Below, piece by piece: positions 16,692 through 24,835 of a stretch of DNA of 64,000 bases (within the stretch, counting starts at the first letter, position 1; each line of letters starts with the position of its first letter). This stretch comes from Massilia rubra (GTDB taxonomy: Bacteria; Pseudomonadota; Gammaproteobacteria; Burkholderiales; Burkholderiaceae_D): contig NZ_VUYU01000034.1 of assembly GCF_011682065.1 (NCBI RefSeq), positions 1 through 64,000 on the forward strand, read 5' to 3'. The position numbers were made by a program, and so were the translations under genes. The notes under the pieces are model-generated. The model was not told where the DNA came from, searched no databases, and saw only the letters and a list, made by a program, of their open reading frames with translations.

Positions 16692-17738
16692 ATGAATATC
16701 ATCGCCGCAAGCTGTGTTTTTCCCAGCGGACCTAGTATGAACTTAGCTGAGATTGCATTGACGTCCACGCTATCGCTTAATCGAAAGCATCCATTTTACG
16801 TTGATAAAACGGGTTCACCTATTCTTGCATCGTTCTTCCCCGAGCCAAAACTATTCGACAGTACACGTTGGATAGCGATGGCGCTAGCTGCACTAGATGA
16901 TCTATATCGACAATTATCAACTTCAAACAAGAACTTGGTAGAGAGCACGGAATATCTGTTAATCTTGGCAATTCCTTCCGAAATTCGCGAAGGTGTGCCA
17001 ACTCAGTTATCAGAGAATTTATTTGAAGCCATTCAGGGAAAACCGTTTAGGTTCGTTGATATTCATATTGTAAAGGGAGGCCATGCGGCAGGCGCGCAAG
17101 CGTTAAATTCGGCTGTTCTAGCTTTACAGCGAATTCCACAAGATAAGACGCGAATTGCAATAGTACTTGCGGTCGATTCGTGGTTGCACCCTGCCGCATT
17201 GGGCTGGCTTGAACAGGAAGACCTATTGCACAATGCCGGCAGAGATTACAGAGGCACGCGCAGCCTTAATCCGTATGGTCGCGTGCCCAGTGAAGCTGCT
17301 GCCGCGATAATGCTGTGCCTTACTGGTCCCGCTTGGTGCAAGATACAAGGGACGGGGGTCATAAATGAGCTAGTCTCGCGTACAGATACCCGCCCGTGCA
17401 TTGGTCTAGGTTGTACCAAGGCAGCAAATGATGCAATTGCGACCGTATCTAAAACGCAAAAGATCACACACATATTCAGTGATCTTAATGGTGAGCCATA
17501 TCGTGCAGACCAATTTGGATTTACCTTACTGCGTATTTCGGACCGATTAGAGAGTAATTGGGAACGCTACACACCGGCGCTAGTTACTGGTGATGTTGGC
17601 ACTGCGACAGCTTTAGTACATGTGGCATTATCTGCAAATCTCCTGCGCCAGGTGGAAGGTGAACAACCCAAACAAACACACTTATTGCTATTTAGCTCCG
17701 ATGATCATTTGCGCGCTGCTTTGGTGCTTGGAATGTAG
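16692..17738 (+). CDS. Ketosynthase/thiolase-fold protein lacking the catalytic cysteine
   Basis: This 348-residue protein has the gross pattern of a beta-ketoacyl synthase: SEAAAAIMLCLTGPAWCKIQ in mid-protein, then SDLNGEPYRADQFGF, and ALVTGDVGTATALVHVALSA near the C-terminus, matching the glycine-rich GAAG region. Where ketosynthases carry the nucleophile (xACSxx), this protein reads KGGHAAGAQALNSAV, with no cysteine. The usual HGTGT histidine site is likewise replaced by the NGEPY stretch. It is therefore probably a pseudoenzyme. Related genes recur beside DUF2169/PAAR-like genes in proteobacteria (family knowledge), suggesting a structural or chaperone role in effector delivery. No clear ribosome site precedes the ATG. 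Confidence 0.6.
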   Translation: MNIIAASCVFPSGPSMNLAEIALTSTLSLNRKHPFYVDKTGSPILASFFPEPKLFDSTRWIAMALAALDDLYRQLSTSNKNLVESTEYLLILAIPSEIREGVPTQLSENLFEAIQGKPFRFVDIHIVKGGHAAGAQALNSAVLALQRIPQDKTRIAIVLAVDSWLHPAALGWLEQEDLLHNAGRDYRGTRSLNPYGRVPSEAAAAIMLCLTGPAWCKIQGTGVINELVSRTDTRPCIGLGCTKAANDAIATVSKTQKITHIFSDLNGEPYRADQFGFTLLRISDRLESNWERYTPALVTGDVGTATALVHVALSANLLRQVEGEQPKQTHLLLFSSDDHLRAALVLGM

Positions 17739-17801
17739 TGGACTTATGATTTCAGGCAATGCTTTCGATCTGGGGTACGCGCTAGGGAAGCACTGATTTA
17801 T

Positions 17802-18219
17802 TCATCCGACACCGTGCCGGGCTCGTCCGGCTACCCGGTGATGGACGATCCGGAAGGCTGGGCCACCTGAACCTGTTCGACGCCGCCGACGGTTACGGCG
17901 CCTTGAGCGGCAGCATGGTGCTGGTGATGAACGCGGCCAGGGCGGCTTCCACGCCAGCGACCGCTGGCGCAACGACATTGCCGACAGCGGCAAGCTGGTC
18001 AAGCAAGGCAGTGGCGCGCTGGCGGTGGGCGGCATCGCCACCATCGGCAGCGGCGCCCTGCGCGTCACGTTCCAGAACGGCTACAAGCCGGCCGCCGGCG
18101 CCGTGCTCACCGTGATGAGGGCGGCCAGCCTGAAAGGCAAGTTCAGCACCATCACCGTGGACGGCATGACGGTCACGCCGACCTGCACCGGGTCCGCGCT
18201 GACCTTGCGGGTCGGCTGA
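17802..18219 (+). pseudogene. C-terminal remnant of an exported beta-strand-repeat protein (possibly a phosphatase), frameshifted twice
   Basis: Reading across two frameshifts gives GYPVMDDPEGW, then NLFDAADGYGALSGSMVLVM, then GGFHASDRWRNDIADSGKLV KQGSGALAVGG and a strand-rich end (GSGALRVTFQNGYKPAAGAV). The WRNDI...SGKLVKQGSGAL pattern is that of autotransporter-associated (PATR) repeats. The preceding GYPVxDDPEGWG-LNLFDAADGYG stretch occurs, as far as I recall, in exported acid-phosphatase/PAP2-like proteins of this family. Frameshifts lie near 17866-17870 and near 17940. GC content returns to that of the host chromosome here. It pairs plausibly with the lipoprotein N-terminus at 4570-4830. 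Confidence 0.55.
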
Positions 18220-18319
18220 CCGCCTTGCTGTATTTTTTTGCAATATTTCAGGCAAGCCAACGCAGCGGCGCGGAAAGATGGGATAATTTCCGGGTTATCA
18301 ACCAGTCAGGATTGTCAAT

Positions 18320-18943
18320 ATGGACATGGCACTGCAAGCACTGTTAAGCGAGCTCGAACACTTCGGGCAAGCCAACGACGCCGCCCACGACGAGCGCGCT
18401 CGCCGCATGCTCAACATCACGCGCGGCACCGGCCAATTCCTGGCCCATGTGATCGATTCGCTGGGCGCGCGCGCCATCCTCGAAGTGGGCACCTCGAACG
18501 GCTATTCGACCTTGTGGCTGGCCGACGCCGTGGCCGCCAGGGGCGGCAAGGTCACCACCATCGAGATGGCGCCCGACAAGCTGGCCATGGCGCGCAAGAA
18601 TTTTGTCGCCTCGGGCCTGGACGCCGTCATCACCCAGCGCGAAGGCGAGGCCGGCCAGGTGCTGGCGGAGGCGCCCGACAGCGCCTACGACCTGGTCTTC
18701 CTCGATTCGGAGCGCGCCGCCTATCCGGGCTGGTGGGCCGACCTCAAGCGCGTCCTGCGCCCGCACGGCCTGCTCATCGTCGACAACGCCACCTCGCACG
18801 AAGCCGAGATGGCGCCCTTCGTCCAGGTCATCAAGGCCGACGGCGCCTTCAGCACCAGCGTGGTCCAGGTCGGCAAGGGCGAACTGGTCGCCGGGCGCGA
18901 TGCCGACCTGGCGCGTCACTGGGCAAGCTGGCGCGAAAGCTGA
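18320..18943 (+). CDS. SAM-dependent O-methyltransferase (class I, COMT-like)
   Basis: The 207-residue protein shows the SAM-binding motif I AILEVGTSNGYSTLWLA, then VTTIEMAPDKLAMARKNF (acidic residue binding the ribose), and DLVFLDSERAAYPGWW, which matches the DxxFxDxxxxxY block of the cation-dependent O-methyltransferases. Motif GLLIVDNATSHEAEM follows. The length is normal for the family. It transfers a methyl group from S-adenosylmethionine to a small hydroxylated substrate in the cytosol; the substrate is unknown. It ends 10 bases before the convergent regulator gene. Confidence 0.85.
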   Translation: MDMALQALLSELEHFGQANDAAHDERARRMLNITRGTGQFLAHVIDSLGARAILEVGTSNGYSTLWLADAVAARGGKVTTIEMAPDKLAMARKNFVASGLDAVITQREGEAGQVLAEAPDSAYDLVFLDSERAAYPGWWADLKRVLRPHGLLIVDNATSHEAEMAPFVQVIKADGAFSTSVVQVGKGELVAGRDADLARHWASWRES

Positions 18944-18953
18944 GCGCGACCGT

Positions 18954-19397
18954 TTACTGGCGCGAACCGTGCTTGCCGGAGCGCAGCTCTGCGCTACGGT
19001 GATTGCGCAGGAACGCATCGACGATCTGGCGCACGATCTGCTGGGTGGACTCCGGCAGGGACACGATATCCTTGAGCAGGGCCAGTTCGGCGCTCGAGAG
19101 CAACGCTTCCGGAATCGTGGACACGGGCAAGTCGGCGTTTTCGGCGTCGCCGTAGCGCAGCCAGGCGGCATGCACGCCCAGCCAGTTGGCCAGGATCAGG
19201 ATTCGTTCATGGGTGGGAAGAGTCTCTCCGGCGAGCCATTTGCGCGCCGCATGGATCGTCACGGCGGCACCATCGGCGCGCAGGTTGAAGGCGCGCACGA
19301 ACGGCGCCGCCTTGAGCGGCAGGCCGGCGGCCAGCAAGGCCGCCTTGAGCCGGTCGCTGAAGTTGATGCGTTCCTCATCCGCTATTTTCGAGTCCAT
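18954..19397 (-). CDS. HTH transcriptional regulator (phage repressor/XRE-like)
   Basis: This 147-residue protein begins MDSKIADEERINFSDRLKAA. Residues about 12-75 form a helix-turn-helix region: FSDRLKAALLAAG, ADGAAVTIHAARKWLAGETL, THERILILANWLGVHAAWLRYG. The wording 'ANWLGVxxxWLRYG' is typical of CI-like DNA-binding domains of Burkholderiales. The rest is a helical tail with SLPESTQQIVRQIVDAFL, probably a dimerisation segment, and no peptidase domain. I choose ATG 19397. It has no Shine-Dalgarno, but a TATGAT box ends 6 bases before it, so the mRNA may be leaderless. A palindrome overlaps that box, suggesting autorepression. Confidence 0.75.
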   Translation of the reverse strand: MDSKIADEERINFSDRLKAALLAAGLPLKAAPFVRAFNLRADGAAVTIHAARKWLAGETLPTHERILILANWLGVHAAWLRYGDAENADLPVSTIPEALLSSAELALLKDIVSLPESTQQIVRQIVDAFLRNHRSAELRSGKHGSRQ

Positions 19398-19399
19398 TT

Positions 19400-19412
19400 C
19401 AGTATCATACTG
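19400..19412 (-). promoter_or_regulatory. Palindromic operator overlapping the -10 box of the HTH regulator
   Basis: CAGTAT-C-ATACTG (plus strand) is a perfect 6+1+6 palindrome ending 2 bases before the ATG at 19397. On the minus strand it contains TATGAT, one mismatch from the -10 consensus, spaced so that transcription would begin at or next to the ATG. The -35 is not convincing. Confidence 0.45.
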
Positions 19413-19576
19413 GGCATGTTCCGGACGCGGCACGCGGATCGCCCTGCGGCACATGGCGGGAACACGGAAAGCGCGGCACGGTCCAAGGTGATAAGGTCAT
19501 CGTCATGGGATGGTGGCCCGGCTTGCATTGCCGAAGATGATCCAGAACCGCTGTCGACCCGGCCCGGGGGGCTACC

Positions 19577-19837
19577 ATGAAACCAGTGCCGCCACACCTG
19601 CCGCGCCATTACAGCTACGCGGCCATCACCACCCATTGCGCGGCCCAGATTGCGCAATTCATGGCCGAGGCGCGGCGCAGGAGCGGGGCCGAGGCTTGCT
19701 ACCGGCGCGAGCGTGCCTATGGCGTCTACATCGGCTGGCGCGCCCTGGTCGGCGGCCATGCCGACCAGGCCATGTTCCACCGCGACGACTTGCGTCTCGA
19801 AGCCTTGTTGAGCGACCCACTGACCCCCTCGCCGTAG
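19577..19837 (+). CDS. Small uncharacterised protein
   Basis: This 86-residue protein starts at an ATG preceded by a G-rich CCGGGGGG ribosome site. It contains HYSYAAITTHCAAQIAQFMA and a helical, arginine-rich centre (RRRSGAEACYRRERAYGVYI). There is no signal peptide or known motif. Coding potential is plausible from codon use. It ends 18 bases from the convergent alpha/beta-hydrolase gene. Confidence 0.45.
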   Translation: MKPVPPHLPRHYSYAAITTHCAAQIAQFMAEARRRSGAEACYRRERAYGVYIGWRALVGGHADQAMFHRDDLRLEALLSDPLTPSP

Positions 19838-19855
19838 GCAGTCCGCCAGCCCACG

Positions 19856-20974
19856 CTACACCAGCATGGGCAAGCCGCCCAGCGCACGCGGACCGGTGCG
19901 CTCGCTCACCGCCGCCGCCGTCCCGCCAAGCTGGTCGAGCCAGTCGAACACGCGCGGCCACACCAACTGGTGCGCACCGGCGCCCACCAGCGGGCCGACA
20001 TGCTGCAGCGCCACCCCCACATCGCCCAGGTAGGGCAGCAGCACCTTGTGCGCGCTGCCGGCGGCCTCGTGAAAGCCGAGCACGGTGTCGGGCGGCACCA
20101 GCGCGCTGAGCGGCCGGTACAAACTGAGCAGCGGAGCGCGCACCTGGCCCGGATCGAGCCGCATCCCGTTCAATACCAGGTCGCCATGCATGAAGCTGTT
20201 GTGCGCAAACAGCAGCGCGAGCGCGTCGTCGAACAGCGCGCGCGGCATGGGCAGTTCATCGAGCGTCCAGCGCCGCACCCGCAGGTGGGTCGCGAGCAGC
20301 TCGGGAAACGGCGCGCTAGCCAGGAAATCGATGGCCGGGCCGGTGTACAACGCGGCGGGCGCGGCGTTGGCGAAGATCGCGCTCAGGAGCGAACCGGGCA
20401 GCGGGCGGCCGCGGTCGGACGGCAAGCTGGCCAGCAAGGTCGTGCCGGTGACGAGCCGCACGAGCGGCGCCAGGCCGTCGAAGTCGATGGGCGCCTCGAA
20501 CAGGGCCAGCGCCGCCACGTGCCCGGGTCGCCAGGCGCTGTGCAGCGCGGCCAGGATACCGCCCAGCGAATGGCCGAACAGCGCCACCTGCACGCAGGCG
20601 TTGTGCCGCTGGATGACCTTGACGCAGGCGTCGATCAGCGGTCCGGCGTAATCGGCCAGCCCGGGCATGCCGGCGCCGGCGGGGAGCCCGGTCCATTCGA
20701 TCAGGTACACGCCGAAGCCGCGCGCGAGCGCCTGGCGCACCACGCTGCGCCCAGGCGCCAGGTCCCACACATACCAGCGCTTGATCGGCGCCGGCACGAT
20801 CAGCAGCGGCGGACGGCGCCGCGTGCCCGTACCGTAACAGCGCAGGCGCAGGCCGGGCGCGCTGAACACGACGCGCGAGGGGGTCTCGCGCGGGCCGAAT
20901 CCGAGCAGTTCCAGGGCCTTGCCCTGGCGCTGGCGCAGGCGGTCGATGCGCTCGAACAGGTCCAGGGTCGTCAT
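19856..20974 (-). CDS. Alpha/beta hydrolase, PHA-synthase (PhaC)-like
   Basis: The 372-residue protein starts at ATG 20974 after a GGGAGGG ribosome site. It has the PhaC-type layout: PPLLIVPAPIKRWYVWDLAP (residues about 55-74), GFGVYLIEWTG, and the nucleophile elbow VALFGHSLGGILAALHS around residue 150. PHA synthases usually have cysteine at the elbow (GxCxG); here it is serine (GHSLGG), like lipases, so it is more likely an esterase, lipase or depolymerase-like relative than a polymerase. Asp and His candidates lie in the C-terminal third. It is 26 bases downstream of the haloperoxidase gene and probably co-transcribed with it. Confidence 0.7.
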   Translation of the reverse strand: MTTLDLFERIDRLRQRQGKALELLGFGPRETPSRVVFSAPGLRLRCYGTGTRRRPPLLIVPAPIKRWYVWDLAPGRSVVRQALARGFGVYLIEWTGLPAGAGMPGLADYAGPLIDACVKVIQRHNACVQVALFGHSLGGILAALHSAWRPGHVAALALFEAPIDFDGLAPLVRLVTGTTLLASLPSDRGRPLPGSLLSAIFANAAPAALYTGPAIDFLASAPFPELLATHLRVRRWTLDELPMPRALFDDALALLFAHNSFMHGDLVLNGMRLDPGQVRAPLLSLYRPLSALVPPDTVLGFHEAAGSAHKVLLPYLGDVGVALQHVGPLVGAGAHQLVWPRVFDWLDQLGGTAAAVSERTGPRALGGLPMLV

Positions 20975-21000
20975 GCTTGCCCTCCCTTTCGGCAAGCGCA

Positions 21001-22488
21001 TCACGGCGCCGGATGCACCAGGCCGCGTTCGAAGACGTAATCGGCCACGCGGCGCCCGACCTGCTGCCCGGCGCGGCGGTCGAATTCCCAGTGCACGCCG
21101 AGGTAGATGCGGCTGCGGCCATTGTCGTATTCGGCCTGCGAGAGCGACCCGAAGCCGCGCACCAGGCGCGGACGCACGCGGCCGTCGTTGTCGCGCGTGA
21201 CACCGTTGAACTCGTCGGAAACGAAGGAAAACGCGATCGCATCGGTCCCGTAAAAGCGCCGCAGGGTCTGGAACAGCGCGCCGCCGAAGCTGCCGTGGCC
21301 GGACGGATAGGAGGGAAACGGCGGCGTAAAGTCCGGCTCGCTGGTGTTGCTGGCCTGCGCGCCCAGCGGGGTCCAGGACGGATCGGCGTGGGTGGCGGGG
21401 TTGCCGTCGCCCAGGCCGGTCGGGCTGGTACCGGGCGAGGCTTCTCGAATGCCCGTCACCGGGCGCCAGAATTGCTCGGCGTACTTGGTTGTCCACACCA
21501 CCAGGCAGGTGTCGGCCATGGCCACGTTGACCAGCGCCAGCATGCGCGCCATCTGCATGCCGGACAGGTTGCGGCGCGAACCGATGTGCAGCGCGATCTG
21601 GTTGTACAGGCGCGGCGCGGCGCCGATCAGCGGCGTGCCCTCGTACGACCAGTAAATGCCCGACACGGTCTGGGCCGGCGTGCGCACGGTGGGCGTGTGC
21701 ACGCCGTCGCCGCCGAGCCGGCGCACGTCCTCGAAGGCGGCGGCATAGGCCGCGCTGGTGAGGGCCGGTGGCGGCGGCGGGCGGAACGGGTGAACCGAAG
21801 GCAGTACGAACGGCGTCGCATCTTGCAACAAGGCACCGAGCGCGCGCGGATCGCGGCTTACGGGATCGGGTCGCCATTTACCAGGTGCATTGCTCGGGAA
21901 AAAGCTGACGCCGACCACGAGGTCGTCCGGGCCAGCGCGCGGATCGTGCATGGCCAGCACGGCGGCGGCGGCGCGGCGGCCGGTCTCGACGCCGTTATCG
22001 CGGGCGCGGCCGGGACCGACCCGCAGCATGTCGCGCTGGTAGGTTTGCTCGACGGCGCGCGCTTGGCCGGGGTACAGCGCTTGCAGGGTCGCGCGCGCCG
22101 CCGTGGCCAGGGCGGCGTCGGGCGAGCTGTCCGAGGGCGCCTGCGCCATGCCGGTGTAGCTGGGATAGCTGGGCAGCACGGCGTTGAGCGCTTCGAACAT
22201 GGCCAGGTGGTGGATCGCCAGCGCGCGGCTGGAACGCGCCGGCCCGTACTGCTCGTAATAGGGGCGCGCCGAACCGGGCGGCGCTGGAGTATGGTCGAGC
22301 GCGTTGGCGCGCAAGGCCGCTTCGCTCCAGTAGCGCACGGCGAGCATCAGGCTGGCCGGCGTGGCCGCCACCGCTGGCATGGGCGGCGCGGCGGCCAGCG
22401 CGCCGGACTGGGCCTGTGCGGGCAGGCAATGGCAGCCGAGCGCGGTTACGAGCAATGCCAGGCGGGCCTTCTTGATCAGCGGATTCAT
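21001..22488 (-). CDS. Exported vanadium-dependent haloperoxidase/PAP2-type phosphatase
   Basis: This 495-residue protein starts at ATG 22488 after GAGGAG. A signal peptide (ALLVTALGCHCLPAQAQS) directs it outside the cytoplasm. The three vanadate/phosphate-binding blocks are visible: KYAEQFWRPVTGIR near residue 335 (Lys and Arg), PSYPSGHGSFGG near residue 390 (Ser-Gly-His), and SRIYLGVHWEFD near residue 463 (Arg and catalytic His). The length and the KxxxxxxR spacing favour the vanadium haloperoxidase branch over small acid phosphatases. It would oxidise halides with peroxide or dephosphorylate exported substrates; sequence alone does not decide. It is divergent from the GGDEF-EAL gene. Confidence 0.85.
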   Translation of the reverse strand: MNPLIKKARLALLVTALGCHCLPAQAQSGALAAAPPMPAVAATPASLMLAVRYWSEAALRANALDHTPAPPGSARPYYEQYGPARSSRALAIHHLAMFEALNAVLPSYPSYTGMAQAPSDSSPDAALATAARATLQALYPGQARAVEQTYQRDMLRVGPGRARDNGVETGRRAAAAVLAMHDPRAGPDDLVVGVSFFPSNAPGKWRPDPVSRDPRALGALLQDATPFVLPSVHPFRPPPPPALTSAAYAAAFEDVRRLGGDGVHTPTVRTPAQTVSGIYWSYEGTPLIGAAPRLYNQIALHIGSRRNLSGMQMARMLALVNVAMADTCLVVWTTKYAEQFWRPVTGIREASPGTSPTGLGDGNPATHADPSWTPLGAQASNTSEPDFTPPFPSYPSGHGSFGGALFQTLRRFYGTDAIAFSFVSDEFNGVTRDNDGRVRPRLVRGFGSLSQAEYDNGRSRIYLGVHWEFDRRAGQQVGRRVADYVFERGLVHPAP

Positions 22489-22677
22489 GTTGTTCTCCTC
22501 GGGGTGAGGCGCGCCGGACAGCGCCACGATTGCGACGATAACGCCGCCCGCGCGCACCGTCCCACGATCCCGTCAATGGGATGAGGTCGTCATTCCCGGC
22601 GAAAATTGTTGCGCTCTCGTGGAACTTTTTTGCAACCGCCCTGTCAAACCCGATAGGATTAACGTGCGACCGAAACC

Positions 22678-24831
22678 ATGAACCAGCCACCTGAGAATGA
22701 CAATGACAAGGCGCGCATCGCGCGTTTTATCCGCAACAACTTGCCTGCCATCCTGCAGCACTGGGATGAGTTTGCGCGCAGCATTCCGGCGGCGCGCCAT
22801 ATGCCGGCCGACCGCCTGCGCGACCATGCGGCCGGCATGTTGGGCGCCATCGCGGCCGACCTGGACCAGCCGCAGACGCCGTCCGAACAGGCCGCCAAGG
22901 GACGCGGGCGCGCGCCGCCCCATGCCCGCGACACCCAGGCCGAGCTGCACGGCTCCGGCCGCATGAGCGCCGGCTTCACCGTCAGCGACACAGTGGCCGA
23001 ATTTCGCGCCCTGCGCGCCAGCGTGATGCGCTTGTGGGCCGACCACGACGGCGACGGCAACGACCTGGCCAACGACGACCTGATCCGCTTCAACGAAGCC
23101 GTGGACCAGGCGCTGACGGAGTCGCTGGCAGCGTATTTCGTCGAAAAAGATGAAGTCACGCACCGTTTCGACACCCTGCTCTCGGCCACCCCGGACCTGC
23201 ACTACATTGTCGACACCGACGGCCACGTGCTGTATGCCAACCGGGCGCTGGCGCGCCTGTTCAGCACGCCCGGCAAGAGTCCGTGCGAACACCGGCTGGC
23301 CGATTTCTGCCCCGCCTTTGCCGCCCAGATCGAGCGCGACCTGCGCGCCGTGGGCCAGACGCGCGCCATCGGGCGCGGCGAGCTGCAGTGCACGGCGCCC
23401 GATGGCGCCGTGCACACCTACCGCTATGTACTGATGCCGGTGATTAACAAGGACGGCGAGGTCGATTCGATTACGGGTACCGCGCGCAATATTTCCGAAC
23501 TCAAGGCGTCGGAAGCGAAAATCCTGCGCAACGCCTATTACGACAGCCTGACCAGCCTGCCGAACCGCACCCTGTTCCGCGAGCGCCTCGAGCACGACGT
23601 GCGGCACGCCGCGCGCACCGAGTTCGCGCTGGCCCTGCTGTTCATCGACCTGGACGGCTTCAAGGAAGTGAACGACCGCTTTGGCCACGATACCGGCGAC
23701 CAGCTGCTACAACACTGCGCGCAGCGCCTGCAGGGCTGCGTGCGCGCCACCGACACCGTGGCGCGCATCGGCGGCGACGAATTCACGATCATCCTCAACG
23801 AGGTGAGCAAGCTGGCCTTTGTCGAGGTGCTGGTGGGCGAAATCCTGACCGAACTGGCGCGCCCGTTTTCCATCGGCGGCAAGCTGGTGCATGTCTCGGG
23901 CAGCATCGGCATCAGCTTGTGCCCGCAAGATACGCAGCAGCCCGACGACCTGCTGCGCAACGCCGACCAGGCCATGTTCGTGGCCAAGCACGGCGGTCGC
24001 AACCGCTTCAGCTATTTCACGCCCGACATCCGCGATTCGGCCTGGGCGCGCCTGAAAGTGATCGACGAATTGCGCCAGGCGCTGGCGCGCTGCGAACTGC
24101 TGGTGTATTACCAGCCCATCGTCGAGCTGGCCACCGAAGCCATCGTCAAGGCCGAAGCGCTGGTGCGCTGGCGCCATCCGGACGGCTCGCTGGTGCTGCC
24201 GGAACGCTTCATCGGCATTGCCGAGGAAGCCGGCCTGATCGGCGAGATCGACGCCTGGGTACTGTCGCAGGCGGTGCCGTGCGCGGTGCGCCTGGCCGAG
24301 CTGACCGGCACGCCGTTCCAGATCAGCGTGAACAAGTCGCCGGTCGAATTCATGAGCCGGCTCGTAAAGAATACCTGGGATGAGGACCTGGCCCTGCTGG
24401 GCCGCGCCGGGCCGCGCATCGCGGTCGAAATCACCGAAGGCGTGCTGCTCGACGATTCCCCCGGCGTGCGCGACAAGCTGGCCCGGCTGCAACAGGCGGG
24501 CGTGCAGCTGACCATCGACGACTTCGGCATCGGTTACTCGTCGATGGCTTACCTGAACAAATTCAAGGTCGACTTCCTGAAAATCGACCAGTCATTTGTC
24601 AAAGACATGCTCACCACCAACCCGAACAGCCAGATCTTCGCCGAGACCATCATTGCGATGGCGCACAAGCTGGGCCTGAAAGTGATCGCCGAGGGGGTCG
24701 AAACGGCGGCGCAGCGCGACTGGCTGCGCCAGGCCGGCTGCGACTACGCCCAGGGTTTCCTGTTTTCGCAAGCGACCAGCGAGGAATGCTTCGCGCAGTT
24801 GCTGCGCGCGGCGCCGGGATGCCGCGCCTGA
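22678..24831 (+). CDS. RsbR-N/PAS/GGDEF/EAL cyclic-di-GMP enzyme
   Basis: This 717-residue protein has an N-terminal helical sensor (residues 5-155; FIRNNLPAILQHWDEFARSI) of the RsbRD/globin-like type, then a PAS domain (about 165-280; LLSATPDLHYIVDTDGHVLY). The GGDEF domain has an intact IGGDEFTIIL (G365-F369). The EAL domain has AEALVRW (E493-L495), followed by NKSPVEF, DDFGIGYSS, KIDQSFV and EGVET, the residues needed for phosphodiesterase activity. Both catalytic halves look competent, so it may make and degrade c-di-GMP depending on input. No membrane segment is present. It is divergent from the haloperoxidase and convergent with the kinase gene at 24836. Confidence 0.93.
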   Translation: MNQPPENDNDKARIARFIRNNLPAILQHWDEFARSIPAARHMPADRLRDHAAGMLGAIAADLDQPQTPSEQAAKGRGRAPPHARDTQAELHGSGRMSAGFTVSDTVAEFRALRASVMRLWADHDGDGNDLANDDLIRFNEAVDQALTESLAAYFVEKDEVTHRFDTLLSATPDLHYIVDTDGHVLYANRALARLFSTPGKSPCEHRLADFCPAFAAQIERDLRAVGQTRAIGRGELQCTAPDGAVHTYRYVLMPVINKDGEVDSITGTARNISELKASEAKILRNAYYDSLTSLPNRTLFRERLEHDVRHAARTEFALALLFIDLDGFKEVNDRFGHDTGDQLLQHCAQRLQGCVRATDTVARIGGDEFTIILNEVSKLAFVEVLVGEILTELARPFSIGGKLVHVSGSIGISLCPQDTQQPDDLLRNADQAMFVAKHGGRNRFSYFTPDIRDSAWARLKVIDELRQALARCELLVYYQPIVELATEAIVKAEALVRWRHPDGSLVLPERFIGIAEEAGLIGEIDAWVLSQAVPCAVRLAELTGTPFQISVNKSPVEFMSRLVKNTWDEDLALLGRAGPRIAVEITEGVLLDDSPGVRDKLARLQQAGVQLTIDDFGIGYSSMAYLNKFKVDFLKIDQSFVKDMLTTNPNSQIFAETIIAMAHKLGLKVIAEGVETAAQRDWLRQAGCDYAQGFLFSQATSEECFAQLLRAAPGCRA

Positions 24832-24835
24832 GCTG

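Larger units (their letters stand above)
4831..17798. other. Low-GC genomic island carrying a T6SS payload cluster
   Basis: Base composition and codon use change visibly: codons here are AT-rich while both flanks are strongly GC-ending. The segment holds an H-NS-like pseudogene, a complete VgrG payload cluster in one orientation, tandem duplications and gene debris. Gene fragments of exported-protein type on the same strand sit at both edges. No integrase, tRNA or clear direct repeats mark the ends. A GGGAAGCACTGATTTATTCA stretch at 17785-17804 by the right edge is reminiscent of an insertion-sequence end, but I cannot confirm it. Edges are approximate. Confidence 0.6.

Noticed and set aside
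18209-18240. Rho-independent terminator after the beta-strand-repeat remnant
   Set aside because: The possible stem is only 4 bp and lies about 10 bases from the T-run, so it is not convincing.
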